This document shows, in pieces, positions 52,822 through 61,240 of a DNA stretch of 64,000 bases. A program made the position numbers and the translations under genes. This DNA comes from Dethiosulfatarculus sandiegensis. Lineage in GTDB: Bacteria > Desulfobacterota > Desulfarculia > Desulfarculales > Desulfarculaceae. The stretch is taken from positions 99,048 through 163,047 of the forward strand of contig NZ_AZAC01000017.1 of the NCBI RefSeq assembly GCF_000931935.2, in the 5' to 3' direction. Numbering within the stretch: position 1 is the stretch's first letter; every line of letters begins with the position of its first letter. The notes beneath the pieces are model-generated. The model made no database searches and was not told the DNA's origin. It was given only the letters and a program-made list of their open reading frames with translations.

Positions 52822-54162
52822 TTATTCTCCCTGGGCTGGTTTCACCAACCGTCCCATTAACGAGTTTATGCGCGCTTCAGTTATCTCCACTGTTACCAGG
52901 GTACCAAAAAGCGAAGGATGACCGGGGAAGTTTACCGCCCGTCCGGCCCGGCTGCGCCCGGTTACCAGAGCTTCTCCCCTTTTGGCCGGTCCCTCCACCA
53001 GCACCTCCAGCTTGCGCCCCACCAACTCCCGATGCAGTTCAAGCGATTTCGATGTCTGCAATTCCTGCAGCCTGGCCAGCCTTTCGCTTTTCACCTCTTC
53101 AGGCACCTTGTCCTCAAAATCAGCGGCCTTGGCAAAGGGGCGATCCGAATACTTGAAGCTATATGAATAATCGTAACGCACTTGGCGGACCAGCTCCAGG
53201 GTATCTGCAAAATCGTCTTCGGTTTCACCTGGGAATCCCACTATCAGATCCGTGCCCAGAGCGGCGATCTTAATGTTTTTTTTGAGCAATTCCACTCTGT
53301 CCAGGTAATGCTCCCTGGTGTAGCGCCGGTTCATGGCCTTAAGCATCCGGTTGCTGCCTGATTGGGCCGGAAGGTGCAACGATTCCATGACCTGGGGGAC
53401 CTCGGCCATAACTTCAATCAGCTCCGGGGAAAAGTCCTTGGGATGGCTGGTGGTGAACCTGACCCTCCAAAGACCCGGTATCTCGGCCACCCGGCGCAGG
53501 AGTTGCGGGAAATTGAGCCCGCTTTCCGCATCATTATAGGAGTTCACATTCTGGCCCAAGAGCATGATTTCCCGGGTGCCTTTTTCCACCATTCCCCTGG
53601 CTTCAGCCAGGACCGTCTCCGCGGGCCGACTGTATTCCCTGCCCCTTACATAAGGGACAACGCAATAGGTGCAGAAATTGTTGCAGCCCTGCATGATCGT
53701 TACCTGGCTTTTAAGGCCCGGGTCGGGCGGCAGTTCCGGCTCGATCTGGCGCCCCAGGGCTCCCAGGGATGTGGCGGCCAGCCTTTCCCCGGCTTGAGCC
53801 CTTTTGACCAGGGCGGCAACGTTTTCCACTTCACCGGGGCCGAAGACCAAATTCAGCAAGGGGACTTTTTTAAGGAGCTTTTCCCCTTCCTGCTGGGCCA
53901 CACAGCCGGCTACTCCGACTATAAGATTTGGATTTTCTTTTTTAATTTCCTTTAGGGAACCTAAAAAGGAATATACTTTGTGCTCCGGTTTTTCCCGCAC
54001 ACTGCAAGTGTTCAAAAGAATCAGATCCGCGGCTTCCTTGTCCCTGGTCAGAGTATAACCTTCCCGGGTCAGCAAGGCGGCCAGCCTGCCTGAGTCATAA
54101 TCGTTCATCTGGCACCCGAAGGTGGTTATATGGAGTAGTTTTTGGACTTTTTTATCGGACAT
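52822..54162 (-). CDS. miaB: tRNA-2-methylthio-N6-dimethylallyladenosine synthase
   Basis: 446 residues from the ATG at 54162 (MSDKKVQKLLHITTFGCQMN). MiaB adds a methylthio group to position 2 of i6A37 in tRNAs. The N-terminal auxiliary-cluster domain has cysteines in TTFGCQMND, LNTCSVREKPEHK and GVAGCVAQQEG. The radical SAM motif is MQGCNNFCTYCVVPYVRGRE near 155 (C-x3-C-x2-C). GQNVNSYND and DLIVGFPGETEDDFADT are MiaB signatures. A TRAM domain, which binds RNA, closes the protein (RKLEVLVEGPAKRGEALVTG). Upstream lies a hairpin-repeat region. Confidence 0.95.
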   Translation of the reverse strand: MSDKKVQKLLHITTFGCQMNDYDSGRLAALLTREGYTLTRDKEAADLILLNTCSVREKPEHKVYSFLGSLKEIKKENPNLIVGVAGCVAQQEGEKLLKKVPLLNLVFGPGEVENVAALVKRAQAGERLAATSLGALGRQIEPELPPDPGLKSQVTIMQGCNNFCTYCVVPYVRGREYSRPAETVLAEARGMVEKGTREIMLLGQNVNSYNDAESGLNFPQLLRRVAEIPGLWRVRFTTSHPKDFSPELIEVMAEVPQVMESLHLPAQSGSNRMLKAMNRRYTREHYLDRVELLKKNIKIAALGTDLIVGFPGETEDDFADTLELVRQVRYDYSYSFKYSDRPFAKAADFEDKVPEEVKSERLARLQELQTSKSLELHRELVGRKLEVLVEGPAKRGEALVTGRSRAGRAVNFPGHPSLFGTLVTVEITEARINSLMGRLVKPAQGE

Positions 54163-54303
54163 GGAGATCGCTTTCCCGTTAGGATAAATTATTTTTGAAG
54201 AGTATCCCAGTGGTGGAAGGTATGCAAGAAAAGTGCATTTTTGCATGATTAAAGCCTTGCCGGGATTATAGAGGGCTTTGCTGAGCCGGGCGGCGGCCCT
54301 CAG

Positions 54304-54489
54304 CCACCCCTAAAATGCGAGCATTTTGGGGACCCCGGAGACCACCCCTAAAATCGGAGATTTTGGGGACCCCGGAGACCACCCCTAAAATCGGAGATTT
54401 TGGGGACCCCGGAGACCACTCCTAAAATCGGAGATTTTGGGGACCCCGGAGACCACCCCCAAAATCGGAGATTTTGGGGTCCCCGGGGG
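54304..54489. repeat. Five tandem copies of a 37-bp hairpin-forming unit
   Basis: Units start at 54304, 54342, 54379, 54416 and 54453. The core CCCCTAAAATC-GGA-GATTTTGGGG folds on itself and is followed by GGGACCCCGGAGA-type linker. Copy 1 (38 bp) changes the tip to ATGCGAGCAT, keeping the pairing. Copy 5 ends GGGGTCCCC. The array lies between divergent miaB and the rhomboid gene, and the minus-strand frame through it has no start or protein character. It is not CRISPR, since there are no variable spacers. Confidence 0.9.
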
Positions 54490-54648
54490 TGCATGGCCGT
54501 TGCGCAGACTTATGAAGCAAGTGAGCAGGTTTTTGGAAAATTTTTTTGAAAGGGGCCTGTTTAGAAGACTTGGACGGCTTTTTTTGAACACCTGGATGGA
54601 CAGATGCGTCCCGGTTGCGGGAAAATACTGCCAAGGGAGGCCCAAATC

Positions 54649-55314
54649 GTGATTCCCATCAAGGACGACAACCCGGTAGGCCGGATACCTGTAGTGACAG
54701 TGGTGCTCATTGTCTTGAATGTGCTGGTCTTTATTTTCCAATTATTCATGCCGCCCAAGGTTGAGTTGATTTTTGCTCATCATTACGGGGTGGTGCCCGC
54801 CTGGCTCACCGGGTTGGGTCAAATTGCCTATCCCCCCGAATGGTTTCCCAGGTTTCTGACTCTTCTAACCTATCCTTTCCTGCACGGCGGGTTCCTGCAT
54901 TTGGGCGGGAATATGCTTTATCTCTGGATCTTCGGCAATAATGTGGAAAATGCCATGGGCAGGCCGAGGTTTATCCTTTTTTATTTTTTGGGGGGAGTGC
55001 TCTCCGGCCTGGCCCAAGTGGTCACCGCGCCTTCTTCGGAAGCGCCGATGATCGGCGCGTCAGGCGCCATAGCCGCTGTTTTGGGGGCTTACCTGGTTCT
55101 TTATCCCCAGCACAAGGTGGTTGTGCTGATCTGGCTTTTGTTTTTTGTCAGACTTATCCGGATTCCGGCCCTGGTGGTGCTGGGCGGCTGGTTTTTTCTA
55201 CAGGTCCTGGGCGCAGGCGGAGAAGGAGTGGCCTGGATGGCCCATATCGGCGGTTTTGTGGCCGGGCTGGTCCTGGTACGTTTTTTTCTGCCGCGCCCCA
55301 TGGTGCTGCATTAA
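54649..55314 (+). CDS. Rhomboid family intramembrane serine protease
   Basis: 221 residues from the GTG at 54649, which has AAGGGAGG eight bases upstream; the longer frame from 54604 has no such site. Six transmembrane segments are visible. Rhomboid hallmarks: YPFLHGGFLHLGGNMLYLWI near residue 78, with the H-x-x-x-N region; MIGASGAIAAVLGAY near 133, with the catalytic serine of G-x-S-G; and MAHIGGFVAGLVL near 202, with the catalytic histidine. It cleaves transmembrane helices within the inner membrane; the substrates are unknown. Confidence 0.93.
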   Translation: MIPIKDDNPVGRIPVVTVVLIVLNVLVFIFQLFMPPKVELIFAHHYGVVPAWLTGLGQIAYPPEWFPRFLTLLTYPFLHGGFLHLGGNMLYLWIFGNNVENAMGRPRFILFYFLGGVLSGLAQVVTAPSSEAPMIGASGAIAAVLGAYLVLYPQHKVVVLIWLLFFVRLIRIPALVVLGGWFFLQVLGAGGEGVAWMAHIGGFVAGLVLVRFFLPRPMVLH

Positions 55315-55348
55315 GCCCCGAAGAGAACCGGCCGGTCCTTTCGGGGCT
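55314..55348 (+). terminator. Terminator of the rhomboid gene
   Basis: AGCCCCGAA pairs with TTCGGGGCT around a loop containing CCGGCCGG, directly after the stop codon, with a T-rich stretch downstream. Confidence 0.65.
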
Positions 55349-55385
55349 GGATTTGCTTTATTTTTTAAAGGGCGCATAAAAAGGG

Positions 55386-55414
55386 TGAAGGCGCAGTTGC
55401 CGAATACCCCTTCA
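55386..55414 (-). terminator. Terminator of the small exported protein gene
   Basis: On the minus strand TGAAGG...CCTTCA is followed by CCCTTTTT, just beyond the stop at 55419. Confidence 0.5.
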
Positions 55415-55418
55415 TTTT

Positions 55419-55847
55419 TTATTGATTGAGCCCGAGCACCTTTATCATGCGGACTTCTTTCAAGGGAATCCGGTAGTTGCCGTATTCTGTCTTGCCTGTG
55501 GCCATGAGCCCGGGTTTCACCCTCAGCTCCACGGGTTCTCCCTGGGCCAGGGTGATTTTGGCCTTTAATTTGCCGTTGACATGGTTGATGATAACTTCCC
55601 GCACCTTGTCCAAAGGCACTGCCGCCTGGCCTTGTCCCAGATCCCCCAGAACAAATGCCACCCCTTCTATGGCAAACTTGGTGAGAGTCACCCTTGAGCC
55701 GGTCTGGTCGGTGAGCATGACCTTGTAGTTGGCCTCTGGGTCCGGAATGCGGGTGGGTCCGTCTGTGTCTCCACCTCCCATTGCCATTAAAAAGGGACTT
55801 AAAATCAGAATCACTATCAAAGAGGCAAAAGCCTTAAGCTTGTGCAT
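55419..55847 (-). CDS. Small exported protein, function unknown
   Basis: 142 residues from the ATG at 55847, which has AAGGAGAATCC upstream; the extra upstream frame is not coding. An N-terminal signal peptide (KLKAFASLIVILILSPFLMA) ends near residue 23, followed by GGGDTDGPTRIPDPEANY. The mature part is a beta-rich domain (TDQTGSRVTLTKFAIEGVAF, KLKAKITLAQGEPVEL, YRIPLKEVRMIKVLG), the look of a small periplasmic all-beta fold. No named family is recognised and no cysteine lipobox is seen. Confidence 0.68.
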   Translation of the reverse strand: MHKLKAFASLIVILILSPFLMAMGGGDTDGPTRIPDPEANYKVMLTDQTGSRVTLTKFAIEGVAFVLGDLGQGQAAVPLDKVREVIINHVNGKLKAKITLAQGEPVELRVKPGLMATGKTEYGNYRIPLKEVRMIKVLGLNQ

Positions 55848-56127
55848 GGATTCTCCTTGCCGAGTTTGGCGCCGACCGTAAAAAAACGGTTTTAACAGAT
55901 ATAGCAGCAATGCCTTTGGGCAAAGCCTCTCAAAAAAATGGGCCCTTTTTAATGCCTGTAGTGCCCGGCATTCAGGCCCCCCCGCGGGAACACCCGCCTT
56001 AACCACACGGATTTTAAATTTATGTGGTCAAGGGGAAAAGTATTTTATTACCTTTCCCGATATCTACCTAGATACCACGGTCTTATAGGCAAGGCCAAGG
56101 CTTTTGAGCCCACAGGGCTTCAAGTTT

Positions 56128-56979
56128 TCAACCCCACCTCAGCTTGGTGCGCAGAATCTCGAAATAATCCTTAAATGGAGAATGGATTATGCGCACCGCT
56201 TTTTTGGCCCGCTGAATATATATCTTGTCTCCGGGCTCCAGATCAAGCCCGACCTGGCCGTCGCAGGTAAGGCTGGTGTCCAGGGACCGGTGGTCCAAGG
56301 TTATGCTCAAAACCAGATCCGGCTCCAAAAGGACCGGTCGGTTGCTCAAGGCAAATGAACAGATAGGGGTGACCACTATGCAGTCCAGGGCCGGGTGGCA
56401 GATGGGGCCGCCGGCTGAAAGGTTATAGGCCGTGGACCCGGTGGGTGTGCAGAAGATGAGCCCGTCTGCCCGAAAGGTGGTGAGGGGGCGTTTATCCACC
56501 ACAATCGAAAGCTCCACGATAGGCGCTTGGGCGGATTTGTTGATCACCACATCATTTAAGGCGGTGAACTGGGCCAGGGCGACTCCGTTTCTCTCCACCC
56601 TGGCATCCAGCATGAGCCTGGGCGGGGCTGTGTATTCCCCGGCCAGGACCCGGTCCATGGCAGGCAGGAGTTCATCAGGCCCCAAAGCGGTTAGAAATCC
56701 CAGGCCGCCTAAGTTCACCCCCACTATGGGGGCGTTTTCCAGACCCTCTTCAACCAGGTTGCGCACTGCCCCGAGCATGGTGCCGTCTCCACCCAATACC
56801 ACCACCAGGTCGGTTTTCGGGTCCATTTTGCCTTGGGGCGTATCATCTTCGGGCAGGTGTGAACCGGCCTTGATCAGATTTGATTCCAGTTTTCGGCCTA
56901 AGAGCCATTTGTTCAATAGACTGGCTTGCTTAAAGGCTTCTTGGGAGTGGGATTTGTATACAATAGCCACATGCGGCAT
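56128..56979 (-). CDS. nadK: NAD kinase
   Basis: 283 residues, the normal NadK size. It phosphorylates NAD+ to NADP+. The GGDGTMLGAVRNL motif near residue 63 is the diacylglycerol/NAD-kinase catalytic segment. VNLGGLGFLT near 92 and ALNDVVINKSAQAP near 140 are NAD-binding motifs, and SAGGPICHP near 188 is the conserved Gly-rich loop. ATG 56979 follows GGAGAATCGATT. The C-terminus (IHSPFKDYFEILRTKLRWG) matches the family end. Confidence 0.94.
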   Translation of the reverse strand: MPHVAIVYKSHSQEAFKQASLLNKWLLGRKLESNLIKAGSHLPEDDTPQGKMDPKTDLVVVLGGDGTMLGAVRNLVEEGLENAPIVGVNLGGLGFLTALGPDELLPAMDRVLAGEYTAPPRLMLDARVERNGVALAQFTALNDVVINKSAQAPIVELSIVVDKRPLTTFRADGLIFCTPTGSTAYNLSAGGPICHPALDCIVVTPICSFALSNRPVLLEPDLVLSITLDHRSLDTSLTCDGQVGLDLEPGDKIYIQRAKKAVRIIHSPFKDYFEILRTKLRWG

Positions 56980-57501
56980 AATCGATTCTCCAAAAATGGA
57001 ACCCCAAAAATCGGCCTGTTCGGTCTTATCTCTCAGTTTACAGGCTTCAGGCAGGAGGCCTTTTTATAAAATCCACTAAAGGCCGATCAGCACCTGAACG
57101 CCTTTGGCTCCATAATAGCTGTTTCAGGCAGGATGGGAAAAGCCGATAAATATGCCTGCCCTGCCATGGGGTTGATACCATTTAAAAGTCTGCCTGAGAA
57201 TATACAGCCAGGCATCCCAAGGGCAATCTTAAAGTGTATGGCTGCCTCAATACTCCCAGAAAAAATATCCAGGTCAAGTAAATGGAATTTTATTTGTCCG
57301 GAATGGATTTCCGATAATCTGGCGAGATTATCCCGCTCTGGTGCGGGTTTGCAATCAAACTTTGTTTTTTGAATGAAATAAATGCTAACCTACTGTCGGG
57401 TAAGTATTTTTTAGAGGAATACCCTGCTTGGGCCTTTATTGGGGTGTATTAACTTAGAAGCCCTTTAAATATTCTGTTCCTTTTCAATAAAGGAGCAAAA
57501 G
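56980..57501. other. Intergenic region between nadK and the flavoprotein fusion
   Basis: 522 bp with no gene I can support. A 79-codon frame at 57133-57372 has no ribosome-binding site and an unlikely composition. The AT-rich stretch at 57370-57490 probably holds the promoter of the downstream gene. Confidence 0.5.
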
Positions 57502-59328
57502 GTGACACCAGCCAAGATACTTAAGCTTATGCCGGTTTTTTGCCTGGCCCTTTTTTTTACTCTAGGCGAGGTCTTTGCTTATGAACCGGGAGTAATGCGC
57601 GCCTCTGGTGTCTTTTTGCTGGCGGGGCTGGGAATTGCCCTGATGGCCTTACGCAGTCGAGATGGGCCTTCACCGGTGGATATCACCATTTTTATCTTTA
57701 TCTGGCTGGCTGTAAGCGGCATATGGCTGGCCCCTTTGTTTACCCAAAAAATTCTGGCCGGTTTTGCAGCAGCTTTGCTCTATGCGGCCCTGTTTTTAAT
57801 GGCCGCCCTGCCTCCTGTTTTAGGGCTTGGTTTTTTTACCGAGTTTTTCGCCCGCAAAAGAACCCCTCCCCAGCTCAGGGAGACTGATATTTACAGAAAA
57901 ATAAACCTTCACCTCAATTGGTTTTGGGCCGGTATTTTCGTGCTTTGCGGACTGGCCGGTCTGGTTCCGGCCTTTTGGCCCGATTTGGCAGGACACTTTA
58001 CCCGATTACTATTTCACACCTTCATACCCTTGGCTTTCTTGTTGGGAGTGGGGTTTCCCCTTACCCGCGGGTATCCGGATTATTACCAGCGGAAGTTGGG
58101 GTTGGAACCCGTAACTTTTGAGGGAGATGTGGAAAAGAATGAATCAGTTATTCCCCGGACAATAAAGGAAAATGTCATGAGTTCACAGAATAAGGTCGTA
58201 GCTGTAAACGGCTCGCCCCATGTGGGTATGGGCAGTACGGATATCATGCTTGATATGCTTGCTGAGGAACTGGCTCTGCATGGCCTGGACCTGGAGGTTA
58301 TCCACTTACATGGAAAGGATATCGGTTATTGCGTGGGTTGCGCCCTTTGCTTGAACAAGGGTAAGTGCTGGCAAAACGATGATCATAAAAAAATAACCGA
58401 CAAACTTTTTGCCGCTGATGCGGTTATCCTGGCTTCTCCGGTTTATTTCCGTTCCGTTACCGGGCAGATGAAGACTTTTTTTGACAGATGTCTGGTCCAT
58501 GGCCATAACCCAAGGGCCTTTTCCAAGCCGGGACTGGCTGTTTCCGTCTCCGCCGGATGGGGGGAGACGGAGGTGGGGGCTTATTTGGCCAATTCACTGC
58601 ATGTCTTTGGGGCATATTCCGTGGGAACCTTTACCGCCATGGCGGTAAGCCCGGGGGCTTTTTGTGGTAAAGAGGCCGTGGAGGCAAGGGCCAAGGACTT
58701 GGCCGGAGACCTGGCCAGGGCGCTTAAGGAAAAAAGGCGCTATCCTCCCACTGACCAGGATTTCAGCTTCTGGTCATTCATGGGCTGGCTGGTCAGGGAA
58801 AATAAAGAAATCATGGCCCATGACTATGAGCACTGGCAGGAAAACGGCCTTTTCGAGAGCTTTGAGAAGTTCATTGGGCTTTCCACGGAAAAAGTCTCCT
58901 ATGATTCACAAATGCACGAAGCCTGGATCAAAAAAGTGATATCAGAGGCTAAAAACACTTCCGGAGTGAAAGAAAAGGACAGGAAAAAGCCAAGCGGGGC
59001 CGCCTCGGCCGCTTCCTGTTATGAATTGATCGAGATGATGCCCCGTGCCTTTAACTCGGAAAAGGCAGGGGATCTTAAAGCCACTATACAGTTCAAGGTA
59101 ACCGGCTCCGAAGATTTCAGCGCTTATTTAAGTATAGAAAACCAAAAATGTCTTTTTCAGCAGGGAGAAGCGGCAAAGGCGGATATTGTCATAACCACTC
59201 CGGCTGATTTGTGGATGGATATCTCCACCGGAAAGGTCAACGGCCAGACTGCCTTTATGAGCGGAAAATACCAGGTAAAGGGAGATATGAGCCTTTTGTT
59301 GAAAATGGGTGATCTTTTTGGCGGCTAA
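57502..59328 (+). CDS. Membrane domain + iron-sulfur flavoprotein + SCP2 fusion
   Basis: 608 residues; the GTG at 57502 follows AAAGGAGCAAAA. Residues 1-195 have about six hydrophobic segments (for example PVFCLALFFTLGEVFA, FAAALLYAALFLMAALPPVL). Residues about 228-410 are a flavodoxin-like NADPH-FMN-reductase fold (VVAVNGSPHVGMGSTDIML). They carry a compact cysteine motif, YCVGCALCLNKGKC, near 275 (C-x2-C-x2-C-x5-C), which in iron-sulfur flavoproteins binds a [4Fe-4S] next to FMN. Residues 500-608 are an SCP2-like lipid-binding domain (LKATIQFKVTGSEDFSAYLS, VITTPADLWMDISTGKVNG). A complete ribosome-binding site, AAAGGA, and ATG (58177) sit at the junction, so a shorter soluble product is also possible. 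Likely a membrane-linked redox enzyme acting on a hydrophobic compound; substrate unknown. Confidence 0.83.
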   Translation: MTPAKILKLMPVFCLALFFTLGEVFAYEPGVMRASGVFLLAGLGIALMALRSRDGPSPVDITIFIFIWLAVSGIWLAPLFTQKILAGFAAALLYAALFLMAALPPVLGLGFFTEFFARKRTPPQLRETDIYRKINLHLNWFWAGIFVLCGLAGLVPAFWPDLAGHFTRLLFHTFIPLAFLLGVGFPLTRGYPDYYQRKLGLEPVTFEGDVEKNESVIPRTIKENVMSSQNKVVAVNGSPHVGMGSTDIMLDMLAEELALHGLDLEVIHLHGKDIGYCVGCALCLNKGKCWQNDDHKKITDKLFAADAVILASPVYFRSVTGQMKTFFDRCLVHGHNPRAFSKPGLAVSVSAGWGETEVGAYLANSLHVFGAYSVGTFTAMAVSPGAFCGKEAVEARAKDLAGDLARALKEKRRYPPTDQDFSFWSFMGWLVRENKEIMAHDYEHWQENGLFESFEKFIGLSTEKVSYDSQMHEAWIKKVISEAKNTSGVKEKDRKKPSGAASAASCYELIEMMPRAFNSEKAGDLKATIQFKVTGSEDFSAYLSIENQKCLFQQGEAAKADIVITTPADLWMDISTGKVNGQTAFMSGKYQVKGDMSLLLKMGDLFGG

Positions 59329-59408
59329 AACAGAGGCCGCTTGGCAATAAGCGAATTTTGACCAAGTGGCGCCTGACAAGAGCCGGGAGGAAAATTTTCA
59401 GTATGCTG

Positions 59409-59442
59409 ATCGGGCGGCCCTTTTGATTTTGGGCCGCCCGAT
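59409..59442. terminator. Terminator between the flavoprotein fusion and the barrel gene
   Basis: The perfect 12-bp stem ATCGGGCGGCCC / GGGCCGCCCGAT has a T-rich loop, lies between convergent genes and is followed by TGTTTT. Confidence 0.8.
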
Positions 59443-59446
59443 TGTT

Positions 59447-60457
59447 TTAGAAGCTGTAGCCTAAGGAGAGTTTGAAAATCATTCCGTCTTCCAGGTCAAT
59501 ACGGTTCTGATCCCGGTCATCATAGTTTTCCCCCTCAAAAATAAGGCGGTCAAAGGACCAGCCACCGGCGGCCTCAAGCTTTAGACTTTTGGAAAATCGG
59601 CTGGTGATACCCAGCAAAGCCCTTTTTTCAAAGAAGAACAGACGGTCGTCGTCATATTTGCGATCACTTCTGAAATAACCGTTGTGGGTCCAGGCAAAAG
59701 AAGTGAAAACCGTGGTTTCCTTAGTGAGATCGTAACCAATTTTTACATAGGTTTCCGTGGGATAGGCGTATCTGGCCAGGAAACTCAACTTTTCGAGCGG
59801 CCGGTAATAAATGCTCAGGGCAGGCACACCGAGATTAAGTCTCAGGTTTTTAGACGGTGTATAGAGCCAGGACACCCCGGGCACCGGAATGCCTCCCCAA
59901 AATGCGGCCAGGCTGGAGTAGAAAACATAAAAATTCCAGGCCTGAGAGGGGGATGTCCTGAGGCTGGCCATGCCTGCCGCACGAACCGCCGTGGCATCGC
60001 TTTTGTGAAAGGGTTCATCCGATGCCGAGCCCACTCCGGCAAAGCCGCCGGCTATCCAGCGGGAGCTTATTTTTCTTTTGTGATGTATTCCCAGGCCAAG
60101 ATCCCAGAGGGTTTCCGGAAAATCCTTGCCGCTATAGGGCATCACAGCCTCTGTTTGTATGTTTTTGTTCCTGGCCCAGGCCCCTATGCCCCATTCAGAC
60201 TTGTTGTCCTGGCTTAAAGGGGTTATAAAGCTCAGCTCCTGGGTAAAAATCGACATATCCGCGTTTTGTTTGTCCAAATCCTGGGTGGGGTGGTAGAACC
60301 CCTCGTAAGCTATGCTGGTTTTCAACTGGCCGACAGTCGGGCTGAAGAGTCGGGAAATGGGGTCTTCAGCCTGTGCCTGGCCAGCTAAAATCGTAAGCGC
60401 CAATGTCAAGGCACACCAGGCTGCAAAAAATTTGGACTGTTTAGCCAATCTGGACAT
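59447..60457 (-). CDS. Outer-membrane beta-barrel protein, unknown role
   Basis: 336 residues from the ATG at 60457, which has AGGAG seven bases upstream; the TTG before it is less likely. A signal peptide (FFAAWCALTLALTILAGQAQA) ends near residue 30. The rest alternates short hydrophobic/aromatic strands with polar turns (LKTSIAYEGFYHPTQDLD, SEWGIGAWARNKN, IYYRPLEKLSFLARYAYPTE) and ends MIFKLSLGYSF, the terminal Phe of outer-membrane barrels. It resembles DUF6268-type barrels, which I cannot confirm. It could be a pore or transport barrel; nothing indicates the substrate. Confidence 0.8.
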   Translation of the reverse strand: MSRLAKQSKFFAAWCALTLALTILAGQAQAEDPISRLFSPTVGQLKTSIAYEGFYHPTQDLDKQNADMSIFTQELSFITPLSQDNKSEWGIGAWARNKNIQTEAVMPYSGKDFPETLWDLGLGIHHKRKISSRWIAGGFAGVGSASDEPFHKSDATAVRAAGMASLRTSPSQAWNFYVFYSSLAAFWGGIPVPGVSWLYTPSKNLRLNLGVPALSIYYRPLEKLSFLARYAYPTETYVKIGYDLTKETTVFTSFAWTHNGYFRSDRKYDDDRLFFFEKRALLGITSRFSKSLKLEAAGGWSFDRLIFEGENYDDRDQNRIDLEDGMIFKLSLGYSF

Positions 60458-60625
60458 CAAAATACTCCTGAATAAAACTTGTTTTGTTGATCCTTTTTTC
60501 CCTCGCCCCGGCCCTGTCTTCGGCCCTCCCCCAAGGCCCTTAAGTCTTTTTGGGGAGCTAATATGGCTCTGTTGGATGTTGCTCGCAATAAAAGTTTAAC
60601 TTATTTTGGATTCCAACCGGTTTTT

Positions 60626-61012
60626 TTATGCTTCCTTTTTTTTATCCAAAACCTCCCGCAGAACCTTCAGGGCCTGGTTGACCACAGGCATGCCCGCATA
60701 AATAGCCACCTGAAAAATGGCCTCGGCGATTTCTTCAGGATCAAGTCCCACATTCAATCCGGCCCAGATATGCATCCTGAGCTCTTCTGTGCGTTCCAGG
60801 GCGGTCAGGGCTGATATTGCCACCAATTGCCTGGTGGGGTGGGGCAGCTTTTCCCGTGCGTACATTTGACCGGTGATAAAAAGACTTAAATCCTTGGCTA
60901 GATCTTTATCAAAGGAACGCCAAAGATCATAGGGCCTGTCCCAGGGAAAATCATTGAAATAGGCGTGCGCGGTTTCAGCGGTCTTTTGTTTAACGGTTTT
61001 TTCTTCTGCCAT
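60626..61012 (-). CDS. Carboxymuconolactone decarboxylase-like (AhpD fold) protein
   Basis: 128 residues with the CMD helical fold: LPHPTRQLVAISALTALERT and EELRMHIWAGLNVGLDPEEI, then AEAIFQVAIYAGMPVVNQAL. The last part is the family's characteristic A/G-M-P-x-x-x-x-A helix. The C-x-x-C of peroxidase AhpD members is absent, so this is not a thiol peroxidase and is more like the gamma-CMD branch. No aromatic-degradation genes are adjacent, so the reaction is uncertain. ATG 61012 follows AAGGTGAATC. Confidence 0.85.
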   Translation of the reverse strand: MAEEKTVKQKTAETAHAYFNDFPWDRPYDLWRSFDKDLAKDLSLFITGQMYAREKLPHPTRQLVAISALTALERTEELRMHIWAGLNVGLDPEEIAEAIFQVAIYAGMPVVNQALKVLREVLDKKKEA

Positions 61013-61240
61013 GATTCACCTTTTTGATAATCAGCTTTTTAAGTACAATTTTTCGATATTATTCAATAAATTAAATGCGAATTTGTCATCGTTTTGTGAC
61101 AGGTCCGGATGTTTCTTACCGGAAGCGGAACTCAGCCCGAGGCCTTGGATACTTTGATTGCTCCCCCAAACCCTTACCCGTGAAGCCTGGGTCCGGCAGG
61201 TGAGGCAAAGAGTTTCTGCCTTTTTGTCTGTGCAGATATG

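Noticed and set aside
54304..54489. CRISPR array
   Set aside because: Units are contiguous with no unique spacers, and no cas genes are present.
54385..54741. Minus-strand frames with repeated G-P-Q-N-L-R-F-like residues across the hairpin array
   Set aside because: They are translations of the 37-bp DNA repeat, lack ribosome-binding sites and overlap the rhomboid start.
57133..57372. 79-codon plus-strand frame after nadK
   Set aside because: No Shine-Dalgarno, no recognisable composition or domain; likely chance in intergenic DNA.
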